64,000 nt of DNA from JBCCGG01 sp039029395 (GCA_039029395.1 JBCCGG010000001.1:62001-126000); one strand, 5' to 3'; positions 50,691 through 60,421 are shown, counted from the first letter of the stretch. The notes: a model not told the origin generated them from the letters alone. Made by a program: numbers and translations.

Positions 50691-52921
50691 CCGAATTTAT
50701 TGGCCCGGGTAAAGCCGGCGGGCGGCAGGCGACCGGCCGCAGAGCGCTTTCCGATCCAGTCCTTCAGTTTGGTTTCGGTGCGGGTCCGCCCGGCGCCGGC
50801 GGCCCAGGTCAGGCCCTTGGCCAGGGTGAAGGTCTTGGCGTCGGCCAGGCCGCCGTCCTTGTAGCGCTGCAGGATCACACCGCGGCCGCGGGTCATTTCG
50901 GGCAGCTCGGTCAGCGGGAAGATCAGGAGCTTGCGGTTCTCGCCGAGCACGGCCACGTGGTCGCCCTCGGCCGGCGCGCAAACCGCCGCCTCGTCGCCGG
51001 ACGCCAGGTTGAGCACCTGCTTGCCGTTCTTGGTTTGGGCCACGACCTCGTCCTCGGGCACCACGAATCCGCGGCCCGCGCCCGAGGCGACCAGCAGCTT
51101 GCGCCCTGGCTCGTGGACCAGGAGCCGCACCAGGTCCTGATCGTTGGGCAAATCGAACATCAGGCGCACCGGCTCGCCGAAGCCCCGGCCACCGGGCAGT
51201 TTGTCAACCCCAATGGTGTAGAAACGGCCGTTGGTGGCGAAGATCAGCAGCTTGTCGGTGGTCATGGCGTGCAGCACGAAGCGCGCCCGGTCGCCCTCCT
51301 TGTACTTGGCGACCGAGGCGTCCTCCACATGGCCCTTCATGGCACGGATCCAGCCCTTGGCCGAGCAGAGGATGGTGACCGGCTCGCGCTCGACCACGGC
51401 TTCCAGGGGGATCACCACGTCGCTCGGCGCGTCGGCCAGCTCGGTGCGACGCTTGCCCAAGGGCGTATCCGGTCCAAAGCGCTTTTTGAGGTCGCGGATC
51501 TCCCCGGCGATCACCTTCCACTGTCGGCCCTCGTCTTTCAGCAGACGCTTCAGGTCCTTGCGCTCCTTGGATAGCTCGGCATGCTCGGTCTTGATGCCCT
51601 CTTCCTCGAGCTTGCGCAGAGCGCGCAGGCGCATGTTGAGGATCGCCTCGGCCTGAACGTCGCTCAGCTTGAAGCGCTTTATGAGCTTCTGTTTCGGCTC
51701 GTCCTCGAAGCGGATGATGCGAATCACCTCGTCCAGGTTCAGATAGGCGATCAGGAAGCCGGCCAGCACCTCCAGGCGCGCCTCGATCTTGTCCAGGCGG
51801 TGTTGGCTGCGCCGCTGGAGCACCACTTGCCGGTGTTCCAGGAAGGCGTTGAGGGCCTCGCCCAGGCTCATGACCCGGGGCGTGTGCTCGCCATCCAGCA
51901 CATTGAGGTTGAGGCTGACCCGGCTTTCCAACTCAGTCTGGCGGAACAGGGACTCCATCAGTACCGTGGGGTCTACGTTGCGGCTCTTGGGCTCCAGCAC
52001 CAGGCGCAGATCGGCCGCCGATTCGTCGCGCACGTCGGCCAGCATGGCGAGCTTGCGGTTAGCCAAGAGATCGGCGATCCGCTCGACCAGGCGCGACTTC
52101 TGCACCTGGTAGGGGATCTCGGTGACGACGATCTGATAGCCGCCACCCTTGATTTTCTCGATCTCCCAGCGGGCCCGCACCCGGAAGGCGCCGCGCCCCG
52201 TGCGGTAGGCCTCGATGACGGTCTCCTGGCTTTCGCAGAGCACACCGCCGGTCGGGAAGTCGGGCCCGGGCACAAGCTCGACCAACTTCTCGATGCGGGC
52301 GTTGGGGAACTTGATGAGGTGGAGCAGGGCGGCGCACAGCTCTGCCACGTTGTGGGGCGGGATCGAAGTCGCCATACCGACCGCGATGCCCTGGGCGCCG
52401 TTGGCCAAAAGATTGGGGAAAGCGGCCGGGAGGACCACCGGCTCCTCGGATTCCCCGTCGTAGGTCTCGCGAAAGTCGACCGCGTTCTCGTCCAGGCCAT
52501 CGAGCAGCAGGGTCGCGACCTCGGTCAGGCGCGCCTCGGTGTAGCGCATGGCCGCTGCGTTATCGCCGTCGATATTGCCGAAATTGCCCTGGCCGTCGAT
52601 CAGCGGGTAGCGAAGGGAGAAGTCCTGGGCCAAGCGCACCAGGGCGTCGTAGATCGACTGGTCGCCGTGGGGATGGAACTTGCCGATCACGTCGCCGACC
52701 ACCCGGGCCGACTTCTTGAAGCCCTGGGCCGGGTCGAGTTTAAGCAGGCGCATGGCGTGCAGCAGGCGCCGGTGCACCGGCTTCAGGCCGTCGCGCACGT
52801 CGGGCAGTGAGCGCGCCATGATGGTCGAGAGTGCATAGGTCAGATAGCGCTCTTCCAGCGCCTCGACGAAGCGCACCTCTCGGATCTCGCCGCCGGGCGC
52901 GGGAGCGGATGACGATGCCAT
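50687..52921 (-). CDS. parC: DNA topoisomerase IV subunit A ParC
   Basis: Decatenates daughter chromosomes with ParE. 744 residues; catalytic Tyr127 in AAMRYTEARLT, the breakage-reunion core, a long coiled coil around 410-480, and a C-terminal beta-pinwheel with degenerate TRGRGVI boxes. The lack of a clear GyrA box separates it from gyrase. ATG 52921 follows GGAGGT by 5 bases; the longer frame upstream has no coding character. The residue right after HPHGD (position 87), where E. coli ParC has Ser80, is Gln. Confidence 0.96.
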   Translation of the reverse strand: MASSSAPAPGGEIREVRFVEALEERYLTYALSTIMARSLPDVRDGLKPVHRRLLHAMRLLKLDPAQGFKKSARVVGDVIGKFHPHGDQSIYDALVRLAQDFSLRYPLIDGQGNFGNIDGDNAAAMRYTEARLTEVATLLLDGLDENAVDFRETYDGESEEPVVLPAAFPNLLANGAQGIAVGMATSIPPHNVAELCAALLHLIKFPNARIEKLVELVPGPDFPTGGVLCESQETVIEAYRTGRGAFRVRARWEIEKIKGGGYQIVVTEIPYQVQKSRLVERIADLLANRKLAMLADVRDESAADLRLVLEPKSRNVDPTVLMESLFRQTELESRVSLNLNVLDGEHTPRVMSLGEALNAFLEHRQVVLQRRSQHRLDKIEARLEVLAGFLIAYLNLDEVIRIIRFEDEPKQKLIKRFKLSDVQAEAILNMRLRALRKLEEEGIKTEHAELSKERKDLKRLLKDEGRQWKVIAGEIRDLKKRFGPDTPLGKRRTELADAPSDVVIPLEAVVEREPVTILCSAKGWIRAMKGHVEDASVAKYKEGDRARFVLHAMTTDKLLIFATNGRFYTIGVDKLPGGRGFGEPVRLMFDLPNDQDLVRLLVHEPGRKLLVASGAGRGFVVPEDEVVAQTKNGKQVLNLASGDEAAVCAPAEGDHVAVLGENRKLLIFPLTELPEMTRGRGVILQRYKDGGLADAKTFTLAKGLTWAAGAGRTRTETKLKDWIGKRSAAGRLPPAGFTRANKFG

Positions 52922-53243
52922 GGGATACCTCCGAATCGCGCCAGATATAGTAGGGTGGACGAGCGCGATCCACAAGAATTCGTGCTGGGGGCGGGGCGAT
53001 GGTGGGGTGCGGGCTTGAGCGCGGCCTGATGTGGCTAAACCGCAAGGCGATGCTTCTGGACTAGATCGCGGTTGGCATACCATAGCGGTCGCGACCCTGC
53101 TCACGGGCAGCAGGACACTCTCTGAGTGGATCCCCAACGATTCACGGCTGTTGTGACCCGGAGATATTTCCTACTCGGTTCTGCTGGGGTGGCTGTAGCG
53201 GCGGCGTTTGGTGGGGGCGCTGAGTTGACTGACAAGGGCGTGG
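52922..53243. other. Gap between parC and an unknown gene, no gene seen
   Basis: 322 bases with the parC ribosome site at its start. A small hairpin, CCTGCT/AGCAGG over 7 bases, lies at 53096-53114. Overlapping open frames on both strands have no binding site or coding bias; nothing else is recognised. Confidence 0.6.
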
Positions 53244-54002
53244 TCAATTGCCCACATTTGTTGGCGGCGACGTTTGGATATCTTGCCACAGGATGCCGCG
53301 TTTCTCTTGAAGGATGGCGCCGTGTTTTGGTTTGTACTTCGCGTGGGCAGCCCGCAAAGTAACGCCGGCCTGGCCCGAGGCCGCGGCAGCCTCGATCGTT
53401 TTCGGCAGAAGCGTATAGCGGTCAATTGCCCCGTTTAAGGTTTTGGGAAAAAGGTAAACGTCGGGGCCCTTGATATAAATATGTGTGTTGTCGGGAGTTA
53501 TTCTTTCGTAAAACTCCGCGCCCGGATAATTAACTGGATCCGGATTGTAGTACCAAGCGGGTGGAAGTTTTTTGCGGACTTCAGCTACGGTTGGCGGCTT
53601 GTCTTCCTTGGCCTGCATGGGCGGCTGCAGGTCCGGTTTGCCGGCGCGACACTTGGCCTGGTTTTCGTTGTACTGTTTTTGGTGCTCGCCGCTCGCTACG
53701 TTGTATTGAATCTGAATGTCCGTCATCTTGTCTTCGTACTTTTTTTGGGCGTCTTTACGGCAAGCGGTTGAATTGCCGTCCTGCTTCTTACAGAGTAGTA
53801 AAGCGTTTTTGTGTTCGGTTAGGGCATCAATGCGCTCTGCCTCCAATTCGCGCCGCACAGCCATGAACCGTTCCAATTCCGCGTCGTGGAGGGCGTCGCA
53901 CGAATCGCCGCCGCCGACATCGCTCGTCCCCACCTCATGCGCGCCGGCCGTCACCGCCATCGCGAGCGACAGGGCAATCGCCGGTAAAGTGAATTTCCAC
54001 AT
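53244..54002 (-). CDS. Secreted protein of unknown function
   Basis: 252 residues, signal peptide MWKFTLPAIALSLAMAVTAG with cleavage near AGA|HE. The mature part has a helical, Lys/Glu/Gln-rich region with five Cys (about 35-125), then a C-terminal part with PPAWYYNPDPVNYPGAEFYERITPDNTHIYIKG, probably a beta-rich fold. I do not recognise a family. Two ATGs (54014 and 54002) both have GGAGG-like sites; I prefer 54002. The surrounding DNA is AT-richer than the rest of the window, so it may be acquired. Confidence 0.65.
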   Translation of the reverse strand: MWKFTLPAIALSLAMAVTAGAHEVGTSDVGGGDSCDALHDAELERFMAVRRELEAERIDALTEHKNALLLCKKQDGNSTACRKDAQKKYEDKMTDIQIQYNVASGEHQKQYNENQAKCRAGKPDLQPPMQAKEDKPPTVAEVRKKLPPAWYYNPDPVNYPGAEFYERITPDNTHIYIKGPDVYLFPKTLNGAIDRYTLLPKTIEAAAASGQAGVTLRAAHAKYKPKHGAILQEKRGILWQDIQTSPPTNVGN

Positions 54003-54600
54003 CTTGCCCTCCATACCTCCGTTGTTCTCTAGGCTCTCTCGTCCCCGTCTTTTTTTTGTGGACGGGTTGGTGTTCGTTTGTGCTGGCTCGCCTCGGTGTT
54101 TCGAGAGGGTCCTCTATCGCGAGCCTTGCCCATGGTGTAACAGGTTCAAGGCTGATGACCCCACAGGTCAGATGAGGAGATCCTAGAGGATACAAAGTTA
54201 GCTCCAAAATTGAGTATACGACGTCCAAGGCGATAATAAAAGGAACTCGATACTTAACTACATGAAATCTAAGAAGCGTATTACTAAATTTCATGTTCTT
54301 CTATTGGCTGATGACGCCACTTTGCGGCCGTGACTCGAACGGTCGGACTGGCTCTTGTACAGTTGTTCCGAGAACCGCCGTGGCGGACCGATGTCGCGCC
54401 CTCCGCCGCCCCGAAACGAGTCGATTTTGTCCGGAATCCGCCTTCGCACGGGGACGTTCCCTCAAAAAGTAGTTTGGGAGTTTATATGCCTTGCGGCATT
54501 CTGACTTTTTGCCTTTCTTAGGCGACGCCGTTTCAGGGGCTTCAGATGGCATCGTCACAGGAAAGCTTGAGGAAACCTGTCAAGCAACGCTCACACAAGG
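54003..54600. other. AT-richer gap with no supported gene
   Basis: About 600 bases. Composition is lower in GC than neighbouring genes and includes an eight-base T-run near 54050. Small frames on both strands (for example 54301-54558 minus) lack binding sites and family resemblance. An inverted repeat lies at 54260-54296. No IS ends or target duplications were recognised. Confidence 0.55.
54260..54296. repeat. Inverted repeat, 9-base arms, 19-base loop
   Basis: ACATGAAAT (54260-54268) and ATTTCATGT (54288-54296) are exact complements. No T-run follows. It lies in the AT-richer gap upstream of the secreted unknown gene and could be an operator, a hairpin or the remains of a mobile element. 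Confidence 0.5.
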
Positions 54601-55092
54601 CTAATTTCCGCTCCCCGCCTTGCCGGCCCGCCACCTCTCCAGCACCTCGTGGGGCTTGCTCTCCGCCGGGTCCATCAGGGCGTCGTGGTCCGGCGTCTTG
54701 GCGGTCAGCTCGATGACGTAGCCGTTGGGGTCGCGGAAGTAGATCGAGCGCACGAAGCCGTGGTCGGCCGGCCCGCGCACCGCACGGCCCTCGGCCTTGG
54801 CCCGGGCCAGCATCTCTTCAAGCGCTTCGGGGCTGACCTCGAGGGCGATGTGCAGATCGAAGTCGTGCTGGCGCTTGAAGTCGAAGGGCCTGTCCGGCAC
54901 CTCGAAGAAGGCGAGATAGGAGCCGTCGTCCATGCGGAAGAAGCTGTGCAGCACCTTGGTCGCGCGGCCGGTCTTGGTCTCCGAGATGTCGAGCGCGCCA
55001 GCGAGCGGCAGGCCCAGAAAATCCTCGTAGAAGGCCCGGGTTTCTTCGGTGTCCCGGCAGCGGTAGGCGTTGTGGTGCAGGCCCTTGATCAC
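54601..55092 (-). CDS. VOC family (glyoxalase/bleomycin-resistance fold) protein
   Basis: 163 residues, two beta-alpha-beta-beta-beta units: GLHHNAYRCRDTEETRAFYEDFLGLPL opens the first with a metal-ligand His, and DLHIALEVS then IYFRDPNGYVIEL supply the other His and Glu. Ring-cleavage dioxygenase or glyoxalase-like activity is possible; the substrate is unknown. Single gene. Confidence 0.9.
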   Translation of the reverse strand: MIKGLHHNAYRCRDTEETRAFYEDFLGLPLAGALDISETKTGRATKVLHSFFRMDDGSYLAFFEVPDRPFDFKRQHDFDLHIALEVSPEALEEMLARAKAEGRAVRGPADHGFVRSIYFRDPNGYVIELTAKTPDHDALMDPAESKPHEVLERWRAGKAGSGN

Positions 55093-55255
55093 GGTCTGTC
55101 TCCCGTCGATGACTTGATCTAGTCTAGCAGCAAGGATCGAACGGTGGGATCACAAGAGCAATGACGGCAGGCCACGGGCGCTTCTTGCTACATCACGCGG
55201 GGCTCCTGGCCGAGCCGGCTAGCGCGGCCAGGCTGCGCCGGGCGGCCCTGAGGGC

Positions 55256-56710
55256 ATGATGGAGCGGCTCGAACGGTGGTTTCCGCTTCTGGTGGTGGCC
55301 TATTTCGCGCTTCAAGCGATCAGCCGAATCCTGGTGTCGCCCTCGCTCGGCCTGGACGAGGGGGAGCAGATGATCCTGGTGCAAAAGATCGCCTGGGGCT
55401 ACGGCGCCCAGCCGCCGCTCTACACCTGGCTCCAGGCCGCGGTCTTCGCCGTCACCGGCGAGGGGGTGGCTGGCCTGGCGCTGCTCAAGAACGCGCTGCT
55501 GGCGGCGACGGTGCTGGTCACCTACGCCACCGCGCGGCGCATCACGACTGACTCGGGCACCGCCGTCCTGGCCGCGCTGTCGCTCTTCCTAATTCCGCAG
55601 TTCGGCTGGGAGTCCCAACGCGCCTTGACCCACTCGGTCTTGGTCATGACCATGAGCGCGCTCTTCGCCTGGCTCTTGATACGCCTGCTCCAAGAGCGGC
55701 GCACAGTAGACTACATCCTGCTCGGTGCCGCCTTGGCGCTCGGCGTGCTTTCCAAGTTCAACTTCGCCTTGGGTGCGCTGGCCCTGCTCTTGGCGGCCCT
55801 CTCTCTGCGGGAGTTCCGCGCCGTCCTGCTGACCGCGAAGGGGGCCATCGTGCCTTTGGTCGCGGCCGTGCTCCTGGCGCCCTCCTTGCTGTGGATCCTC
55901 GACAATCGGGAGGCCACCCTGTCGCGTGCCGGCAAGATGACGACCGGCCAGACCGCCGGCCTGCTGGACAACTATCTGCTCGGTCTGGGCAGCTTGCTGT
56001 GGGCCGCCTTTGCCTATGCTCTCCTCCTGCTACTGGTCTACGCCGTCGCCGCTTTTAGGAGCAAGGCGGGGCCGGCGCGCCCAGGCGAGCAGCGCCTTTT
56101 CCTCGCTCTCTTCGCCCGGGCGATCGCTTTCGGCCTCTTGCTCTGCCTTCTGCTGGTGGTCGGCTTCGAGGTGACTCGCTTCAAGGACCGCTGGATGCAG
56201 CCCTTGCTCTATGGCGCGCCGCTCGTGCTTGCCCTATGGCTGGCGCCGCGCCTGGTCGCCTGGCGGCGCAAGCTGGTACTGGGCGCGGCAAGTCTTGGCG
56301 CGCTCGCGGTTGTCGTGGCCTTGCCTTTGCGCACCCTACTGGGCCCGACCCTAGGCGACCCCAAGCCGCTCGACATGCCCTATCCACGCCTTGCCGAGCA
56401 GATCCGGGCGCTCGGCTTCGAAGACGGGCTGATCCTGAGCGACAGCAACGTGATCGCCGGCAACCTTCTGCTTGCGCTGCCTGGCAGTCAGGCGCTCACC
56501 ACCGCCTATCCGCGCGTGGTCCCGCCGCGCGAGGGGCCGGTGCTTTTGGTCTGGCGTGGCGAGGCGGGTCCGCCGCCGGCCTTGGCCGCGCTCGCCCGAG
56601 GGGCGACTGGCAAGGATCTGCCGCCGGGGGCAACCCCGCAAAAGGTGACCGCACTGGCCTACTACTCGGACGACGACCAGGTCACCCTTTCGGTACTGCA
56701 GCTACCGTAG
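55256..56710 (+). CDS. GT39-family membrane glycosyltransferase
   Basis: 484 residues with around 10-11 membrane segments. The first periplasmic loop carries LGLDEGEQMI, matching the catalytic Asp-Glu of ArnT/PMT-type (GT39/GT83) enzymes that move sugars from a polyprenyl carrier, and YGAQPPLYTW is the next conserved block. The acceptor (lipid A, protein or a secreted polymer) is unknown. Converges with betC. Confidence 0.87.
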   Translation: MMERLERWFPLLVVAYFALQAISRILVSPSLGLDEGEQMILVQKIAWGYGAQPPLYTWLQAAVFAVTGEGVAGLALLKNALLAATVLVTYATARRITTDSGTAVLAALSLFLIPQFGWESQRALTHSVLVMTMSALFAWLLIRLLQERRTVDYILLGAALALGVLSKFNFALGALALLLAALSLREFRAVLLTAKGAIVPLVAAVLLAPSLLWILDNREATLSRAGKMTTGQTAGLLDNYLLGLGSLLWAAFAYALLLLLVYAVAAFRSKAGPARPGEQRLFLALFARAIAFGLLLCLLLVVGFEVTRFKDRWMQPLLYGAPLVLALWLAPRLVAWRRKLVLGAASLGALAVVVALPLRTLLGPTLGDPKPLDMPYPRLAEQIRALGFEDGLILSDSNVIAGNLLLALPGSQALTTAYPRVVPPREGPVLLVWRGEAGPPPALAALARGATGKDLPPGATPQKVTALAYYSDDDQVTLSVLQLP

Positions 56711-56768
56711 GCAGCACGAACGATCGGTGTGAAGCCGAAACCGCCCTAGGACACCTTGTGCGGACCCT

Positions 56769-58283
56769 CTAGACTGCTGGATAGCGCGAGCGGCGCTCGA
56801 TCTCGCCGATCGACATGGTGTTGCGGATATAGCTGCCCGCGGCGTCGGCCGGCGGGGCGTAGTCCCAGGCGAGCGCTTGGGCCTGCTGGATCGGCGCCAA
56901 CCAGCGGCGTCGGCGCTGGCTCTCCAGCACACGCTCGCGCAGGGCGTCCCGGTCCCAGCGGGCCTTGGCGTCGCGCTCGAAGTCTTCCAGGACCGATTGG
57001 TACTGGGGCTCACCGGCCAGGTTCTTCAGCTCGTGGGGGTCTTGGGCCACGTCGTAGAGCTGGGGCGGATCGCCGGCGCAGGTGACGAACTTGAGCGGCC
57101 CGCGACGGATCATGAAGAGCGGCTGGGCGGTGCCCTCGCCGAAGTACTCGCCGATCACCTCGTCGTGGCCGGGGCCGCCAGACAGCATGGGCACGATCGA
57201 GTGGCCTTCGAGCGGCGTCGGGTGATCGCCGGCCGCGCCATCGCCGCCGAGCTCCGCCAGGCTCGGCAGTAGGTCGGCGAGCGACACCGCGCCGGCCGCC
57301 CGGCCGCTCGGGAAGGCTTGCGGCCAGTGCACCACCAACGGCACCCGGGCGCTGTGCTCGAAGTAGCTCATCTTGAACCACAGGCCGCGCTCGCCCAGCA
57401 TGTCGCCGTGGTCGGCGGTGAAGAGGATGATCGTGTCCTCGGCCTGGCCGGTCTCCTCCAGAGTCTTGAGCAGCTCGCCGATGCGCGCGTCCAGATAGCT
57501 GACCGAGGCGTAGTAGGCGCGCCGGGCCCGGCGCACCTCGGCTTCGGTCGGCGCCGGGTCGTCCATCGCCATGGCCCGGGTCAGGCGCGCGGCATGGGGG
57601 TCGGCCGGCGCCTGGGCGCGCGAGACGGTCGGTAGGTCGATCTCGTCGTCCCGATAGAGGTCCCAATACTCCGGGCGGTTGATGTAGGGGTCGTGAGGGT
57701 GGATGTAGGAAACCACCAGGGCGAAGGGCCGCGCGTCGTCGCCCCGGGCCCGGTCGAAAAGATAGCGCCGGGTGGCGAAGGTCACCTCGTCGTCGAAATC
57801 CAGATAGCTCGAGGCCAGGCAGGGTCCCGCGTCGCGCACCACCGCCATGGTGTGGTACCAGTCGAGCCGGCGCTCGGGCTCGTCCCAGTCGGGCGTCCAG
57901 GTGAAGTCGGCCGGATAGACGTCGGTGGTCAGGCGCTCCTCGAAGCCGTGCAACTGGTCGGGCCCGCAGAAGTGCATCTTGCCGGCCAGGCAGGTGCGGT
58001 AGCCGAGGCCGGAGAGCCGGTGGGCGAAGGTGGGCACCTCGGCGGAGAACTCGGCGGCGTTGTCCCAGGCGGCGATCTTGGACGGCAGGCGCCCGGACAT
58101 CATGACGTAGCGCGCCGGCGCGCAGAGCGGCGCGTTGGTGTAGGCGGCATCGAAGGTGACGCCTCTTTCGAATAGGCGGTCCAGGTTGGGCGTCTTGACC
58201 ACGGAATGGCCGTAGCCGGCCAGGAACTGGGGCGCCAGCTGGTCGACCATGATGAGCAGAATGTTGGGTTTGCGCTGTGCCAT
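56769..58283 (-). CDS. betC: Choline-sulfatase BetC
   Basis: Hydrolyses choline-O-sulfate to choline and sulfate, providing an osmolyte precursor and sulfur. 504 residues; the formylglycine cysteine is Cys54 in CAPAR, and MVDQLAPQFLAGYGH, KMHFCGPDQLHGFEERLTTD and YPADFTWTPDW are close to known choline sulfatases, more than to general arylsulfatases. The ATG at 58283 follows GGAGACG; a longer upstream frame would overlap the regulator. Divergent from the GlxA-like regulator, 124 bases apart. betAB are not in the window. Confidence 0.92.
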   Translation of the reverse strand: MAQRKPNILLIMVDQLAPQFLAGYGHSVVKTPNLDRLFERGVTFDAAYTNAPLCAPARYVMMSGRLPSKIAAWDNAAEFSAEVPTFAHRLSGLGYRTCLAGKMHFCGPDQLHGFEERLTTDVYPADFTWTPDWDEPERRLDWYHTMAVVRDAGPCLASSYLDFDDEVTFATRRYLFDRARGDDARPFALVVSYIHPHDPYINRPEYWDLYRDDEIDLPTVSRAQAPADPHAARLTRAMAMDDPAPTEAEVRRARRAYYASVSYLDARIGELLKTLEETGQAEDTIILFTADHGDMLGERGLWFKMSYFEHSARVPLVVHWPQAFPSGRAAGAVSLADLLPSLAELGGDGAAGDHPTPLEGHSIVPMLSGGPGHDEVIGEYFGEGTAQPLFMIRRGPLKFVTCAGDPPQLYDVAQDPHELKNLAGEPQYQSVLEDFERDAKARWDRDALRERVLESQRRRRWLAPIQQAQALAWDYAPPADAAGSYIRNTMSIGEIERRSRYPAV

Positions 58284-58407
58284 CGTCTCCTGTCCCTCTC
58301 GTGCGGCCCAACCGCGCCCTTGCGCGGAGGCCGGCACAATAGCTATCAATTGACCGCAGACTTGACCAGGCGCGACATCTTCCTGGCAAAGGGAGGGCTG
58401 GCGACCC

Positions 58408-59451
58408 ATGAGCCAATCGGAGTCACCGAACGAGCCCGCGGGGCCGGCCGGGCATCACCTGGGCTTCCTGCTGCTGCCGAGCTTCAATGCCGGCGCGACC
58501 ACCGCCGCGATCGATCCGTTCCGCGTCGCTAACTATTTGAGCGCCCGCCGGCTCTACCGCTGGACCTTGGTGTCGCCCGACGGCGCACCGGTTCTGGCCA
58601 GCAACGGGATGACGATCGGCGCCGATTGCGCGCTCGCCGCGCGGCCGGCGGTCGACATGCTGTTTGTCTGCAGCAGCTGGGCGCCGGAGCGCCACAAGGA
58701 CAAGGCGCTCTTTGCCTGGCTGCGCAAGCTGGCCCGCGCCGGGATCACCCTGGGCGCAATCGACACCGGCGCGATCGTGCTGGCACAGGCGGGCCTCCTG
58801 AAGGGTTATCAGGCGACCGTGCATTTCGAGCATCTGGACGCGCTGCAAGAGCTCTTCCCGGACGTGGACGCGCGCGAGCAGATCTTCGTGATCGACCGGG
58901 ATCGAGTGACCTGCTGCGGCAACAACGCCTCGAGCGATCTGGCGCTCGAGATCATCCGCCTGCACCACGGCCTGGATCTCGCCAACGCCGCGGCGCGCTA
59001 TCTGTTCCACGAGCGTTTGCGCGCGCCCGGCGAGAGCCAGCTCCACCCGGCCCATGAGCCGGTCGGCTCGGCGGTGCCGCGCAAGCTGCTGAAGGCGATC
59101 CACCTGATGGAGCGCAACATCGACGAGCCGCTCGAGCTCGCCGCCCTGGCCCGGGAGGCCGGACTCTCCTTGCGCCACATGGAGCGCCTGTTCCGCGACC
59201 AGACCGGCGCCTCGCCCGGGCGCTACTACCTCAACCTCAGGCTCGACCGGGCGCGCGGCCTGATCACCCAAACCCAGATGCAGGTGCTCGAGGTTGCGGT
59301 CGCCTGCGGCTTCGCCAGCCCCGAGCACTTCACCCGGGTCTACAAGCGGCGCTTTGCCATAAGTCCGCGCGACGACCGGGTCGCCGGGCGCATCCCCTTC
59401 CAGTTCCGCACCCTTCCGCTGCACGCCAGCGTGCCCGACGTCTCTTCCTGA
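58408..59451 (+). CDS. GlxA-family AraC-type transcriptional regulator
   Basis: 347 residues: N-terminal DJ-1/PfpI-like sensing domain (about 15-190) with DPFRVANYLSARRLYRW and the CGNNASSDLAL loop, and a C-terminal AraC HTH pair (about 220-320) with LAREAGLSLRHMERLFRDQTG and VAVACGFASPEHFTRVYKRRF. This architecture is shared with GbdR and CdhR, which sense glycine betaine and carnitine. Divergent from betC, so it probably controls that gene and perhaps the dehydrogenase operon facing it. Confidence 0.92.
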   Translation: MSQSESPNEPAGPAGHHLGFLLLPSFNAGATTAAIDPFRVANYLSARRLYRWTLVSPDGAPVLASNGMTIGADCALAARPAVDMLFVCSSWAPERHKDKALFAWLRKLARAGITLGAIDTGAIVLAQAGLLKGYQATVHFEHLDALQELFPDVDAREQIFVIDRDRVTCCGNNASSDLALEIIRLHHGLDLANAAARYLFHERLRAPGESQLHPAHEPVGSAVPRKLLKAIHLMERNIDEPLELAALAREAGLSLRHMERLFRDQTGASPGRYYLNLRLDRARGLITQTQMQVLEVAVACGFASPEHFTRVYKRRFAISPRDDRVAGRIPFQFRTLPLHASVPDVSS

Positions 59452-59488
59452 CCGCCGGCCGAAACCGCTCGCCTGCGCTCGCCGGCAT

Positions 59489-60421
59489 TCAGTCGGCCTG
59501 CGCAAGCGTTTGCAAGATTCGCACCAGGCGCTCGTCCCGGGCGGCGGCAATCTGGGGCAGGCTGCGGCCCTGCTCGGCCTCGCTCAGGCCGTCGACGAGG
59601 CGTTGGGCGACGCCGTCCTCGAGCCTGGGCGCGCCAAGATCGTCCCACCAACGTTGGAAGGACGGGCCGTAACGGTCGCAAAAGGCGTTCATCCCGTCAG
59701 GCCCGGCGGCCAGGTTGAACAGCATGTGTGGGCCCATCACGGCCCAGCGCAGGCCCGGGCCGGCGCTCACCGCCTTGTCCACATCCTCCAGGCTGGCGAC
59801 ACCTTCGATCACCAGGTGGATCGCCTCGCGCCAGAGGGCGGCTTGAAGACGGTTGGCGACGTGGCCCGGCACCTCCTTGTGAAGGCGGATCGTGGTCTTG
59901 CCGCAGGCCTCGTAAAAATCCGCCGCCTGATCGACCGCCGCCGGATCAGTCTTCTCGTTGCCGAGCAGCTCGACCAGGGGGATCAGGTGCGGTGGGTTAA
60001 AGGGATGGGCCAGCAGGAATCGGGCGGGATCGGCGAAACCCGCTTGCATCTCGCGCACCATGAGGCCCGAGGCGCTGGTCGCGACGATTGCCTCTGGCGC
60101 CAAGGCCGGCTCGATCGCCCGGTATGTGGCGTGCTTGATGTCGAGGCGCTCGGGCACGCTCTCCTGGACGAACTGGACGCCCTCGACCGCCGCGCGGGTA
60201 TTGTCGTGAAAGGTTACGCGATCGGGGTCGCCTTGCGCGGCCAGGCCGAGGCGCTCCAGGCTCGGCCAGGCCGTTGCCACATAGGCGCGCACGTCGCGCT
60301 CTTGGGTCGGGGAGGGGTCGTGGACCTGGACCGTCAGGCCGCGGGCCAGGAAGAGCGCGGCCCAGCTCGCGCCGATCGTGCCGGCGCCGAGCACGGCAAC
60401 CCGTTGGATGGAATCAGTCAT
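59489..60421 (-). CDS. 3-hydroxyacyl-CoA dehydrogenase-like (carnitine dehydrogenase/lambda-crystallin group)
   Basis: 310 residues. NAD-binding GAGTIGASWA at the N-terminus, QESVPERLDIK, and HPFNPPHLIPLVE, then a C-terminal helical domain with RLQAALWREAIHLV and GLRWAVMGPH. The group includes L-carnitine dehydrogenase and L-gulonate 3-dehydrogenase (CRYL1) rather than fatty-acid beta-oxidation enzymes. Given betC and a GlxA regulator nearby, a hydroxylated quaternary amine is a fair guess for the substrate. ATG 60421; last gene of the SDR operon. Confidence 0.85.
   Translation of the reverse strand: MTDSIQRVAVLGAGTIGASWAALFLARGLTVQVHDPSPTQERDVRAYVATAWPSLERLGLAAQGDPDRVTFHDNTRAAVEGVQFVQESVPERLDIKHATYRAIEPALAPEAIVATSASGLMVREMQAGFADPARFLLAHPFNPPHLIPLVELLGNEKTDPAAVDQAADFYEACGKTTIRLHKEVPGHVANRLQAALWREAIHLVIEGVASLEDVDKAVSAGPGLRWAVMGPHMLFNLAAGPDGMNAFCDRYGPSFQRWWDDLGAPRLEDGVAQRLVDGLSEAEQGRSLPQIAAARDERLVRILQTLAQAD

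Noticed and set aside
53126..53362. Plus-strand frame with an RRYFLLGSAG stretch resembling a Tat leader
   Set aside because: It overlaps the 3' end of the secreted unknown gene and has no ribosome site; the rest has no protein character.
53935..54294. 119-codon minus-strand frame overlapping the start of the secreted unknown gene
   Set aside because: It lies in another frame across a good signal-peptide start, and its sequence lacks conserved features.
54301..54558. 85-codon minus-strand frame in the AT-richer gap
   Set aside because: No binding site, no recognisable family and an unusually basic composition; could be a remnant but cannot be supported.
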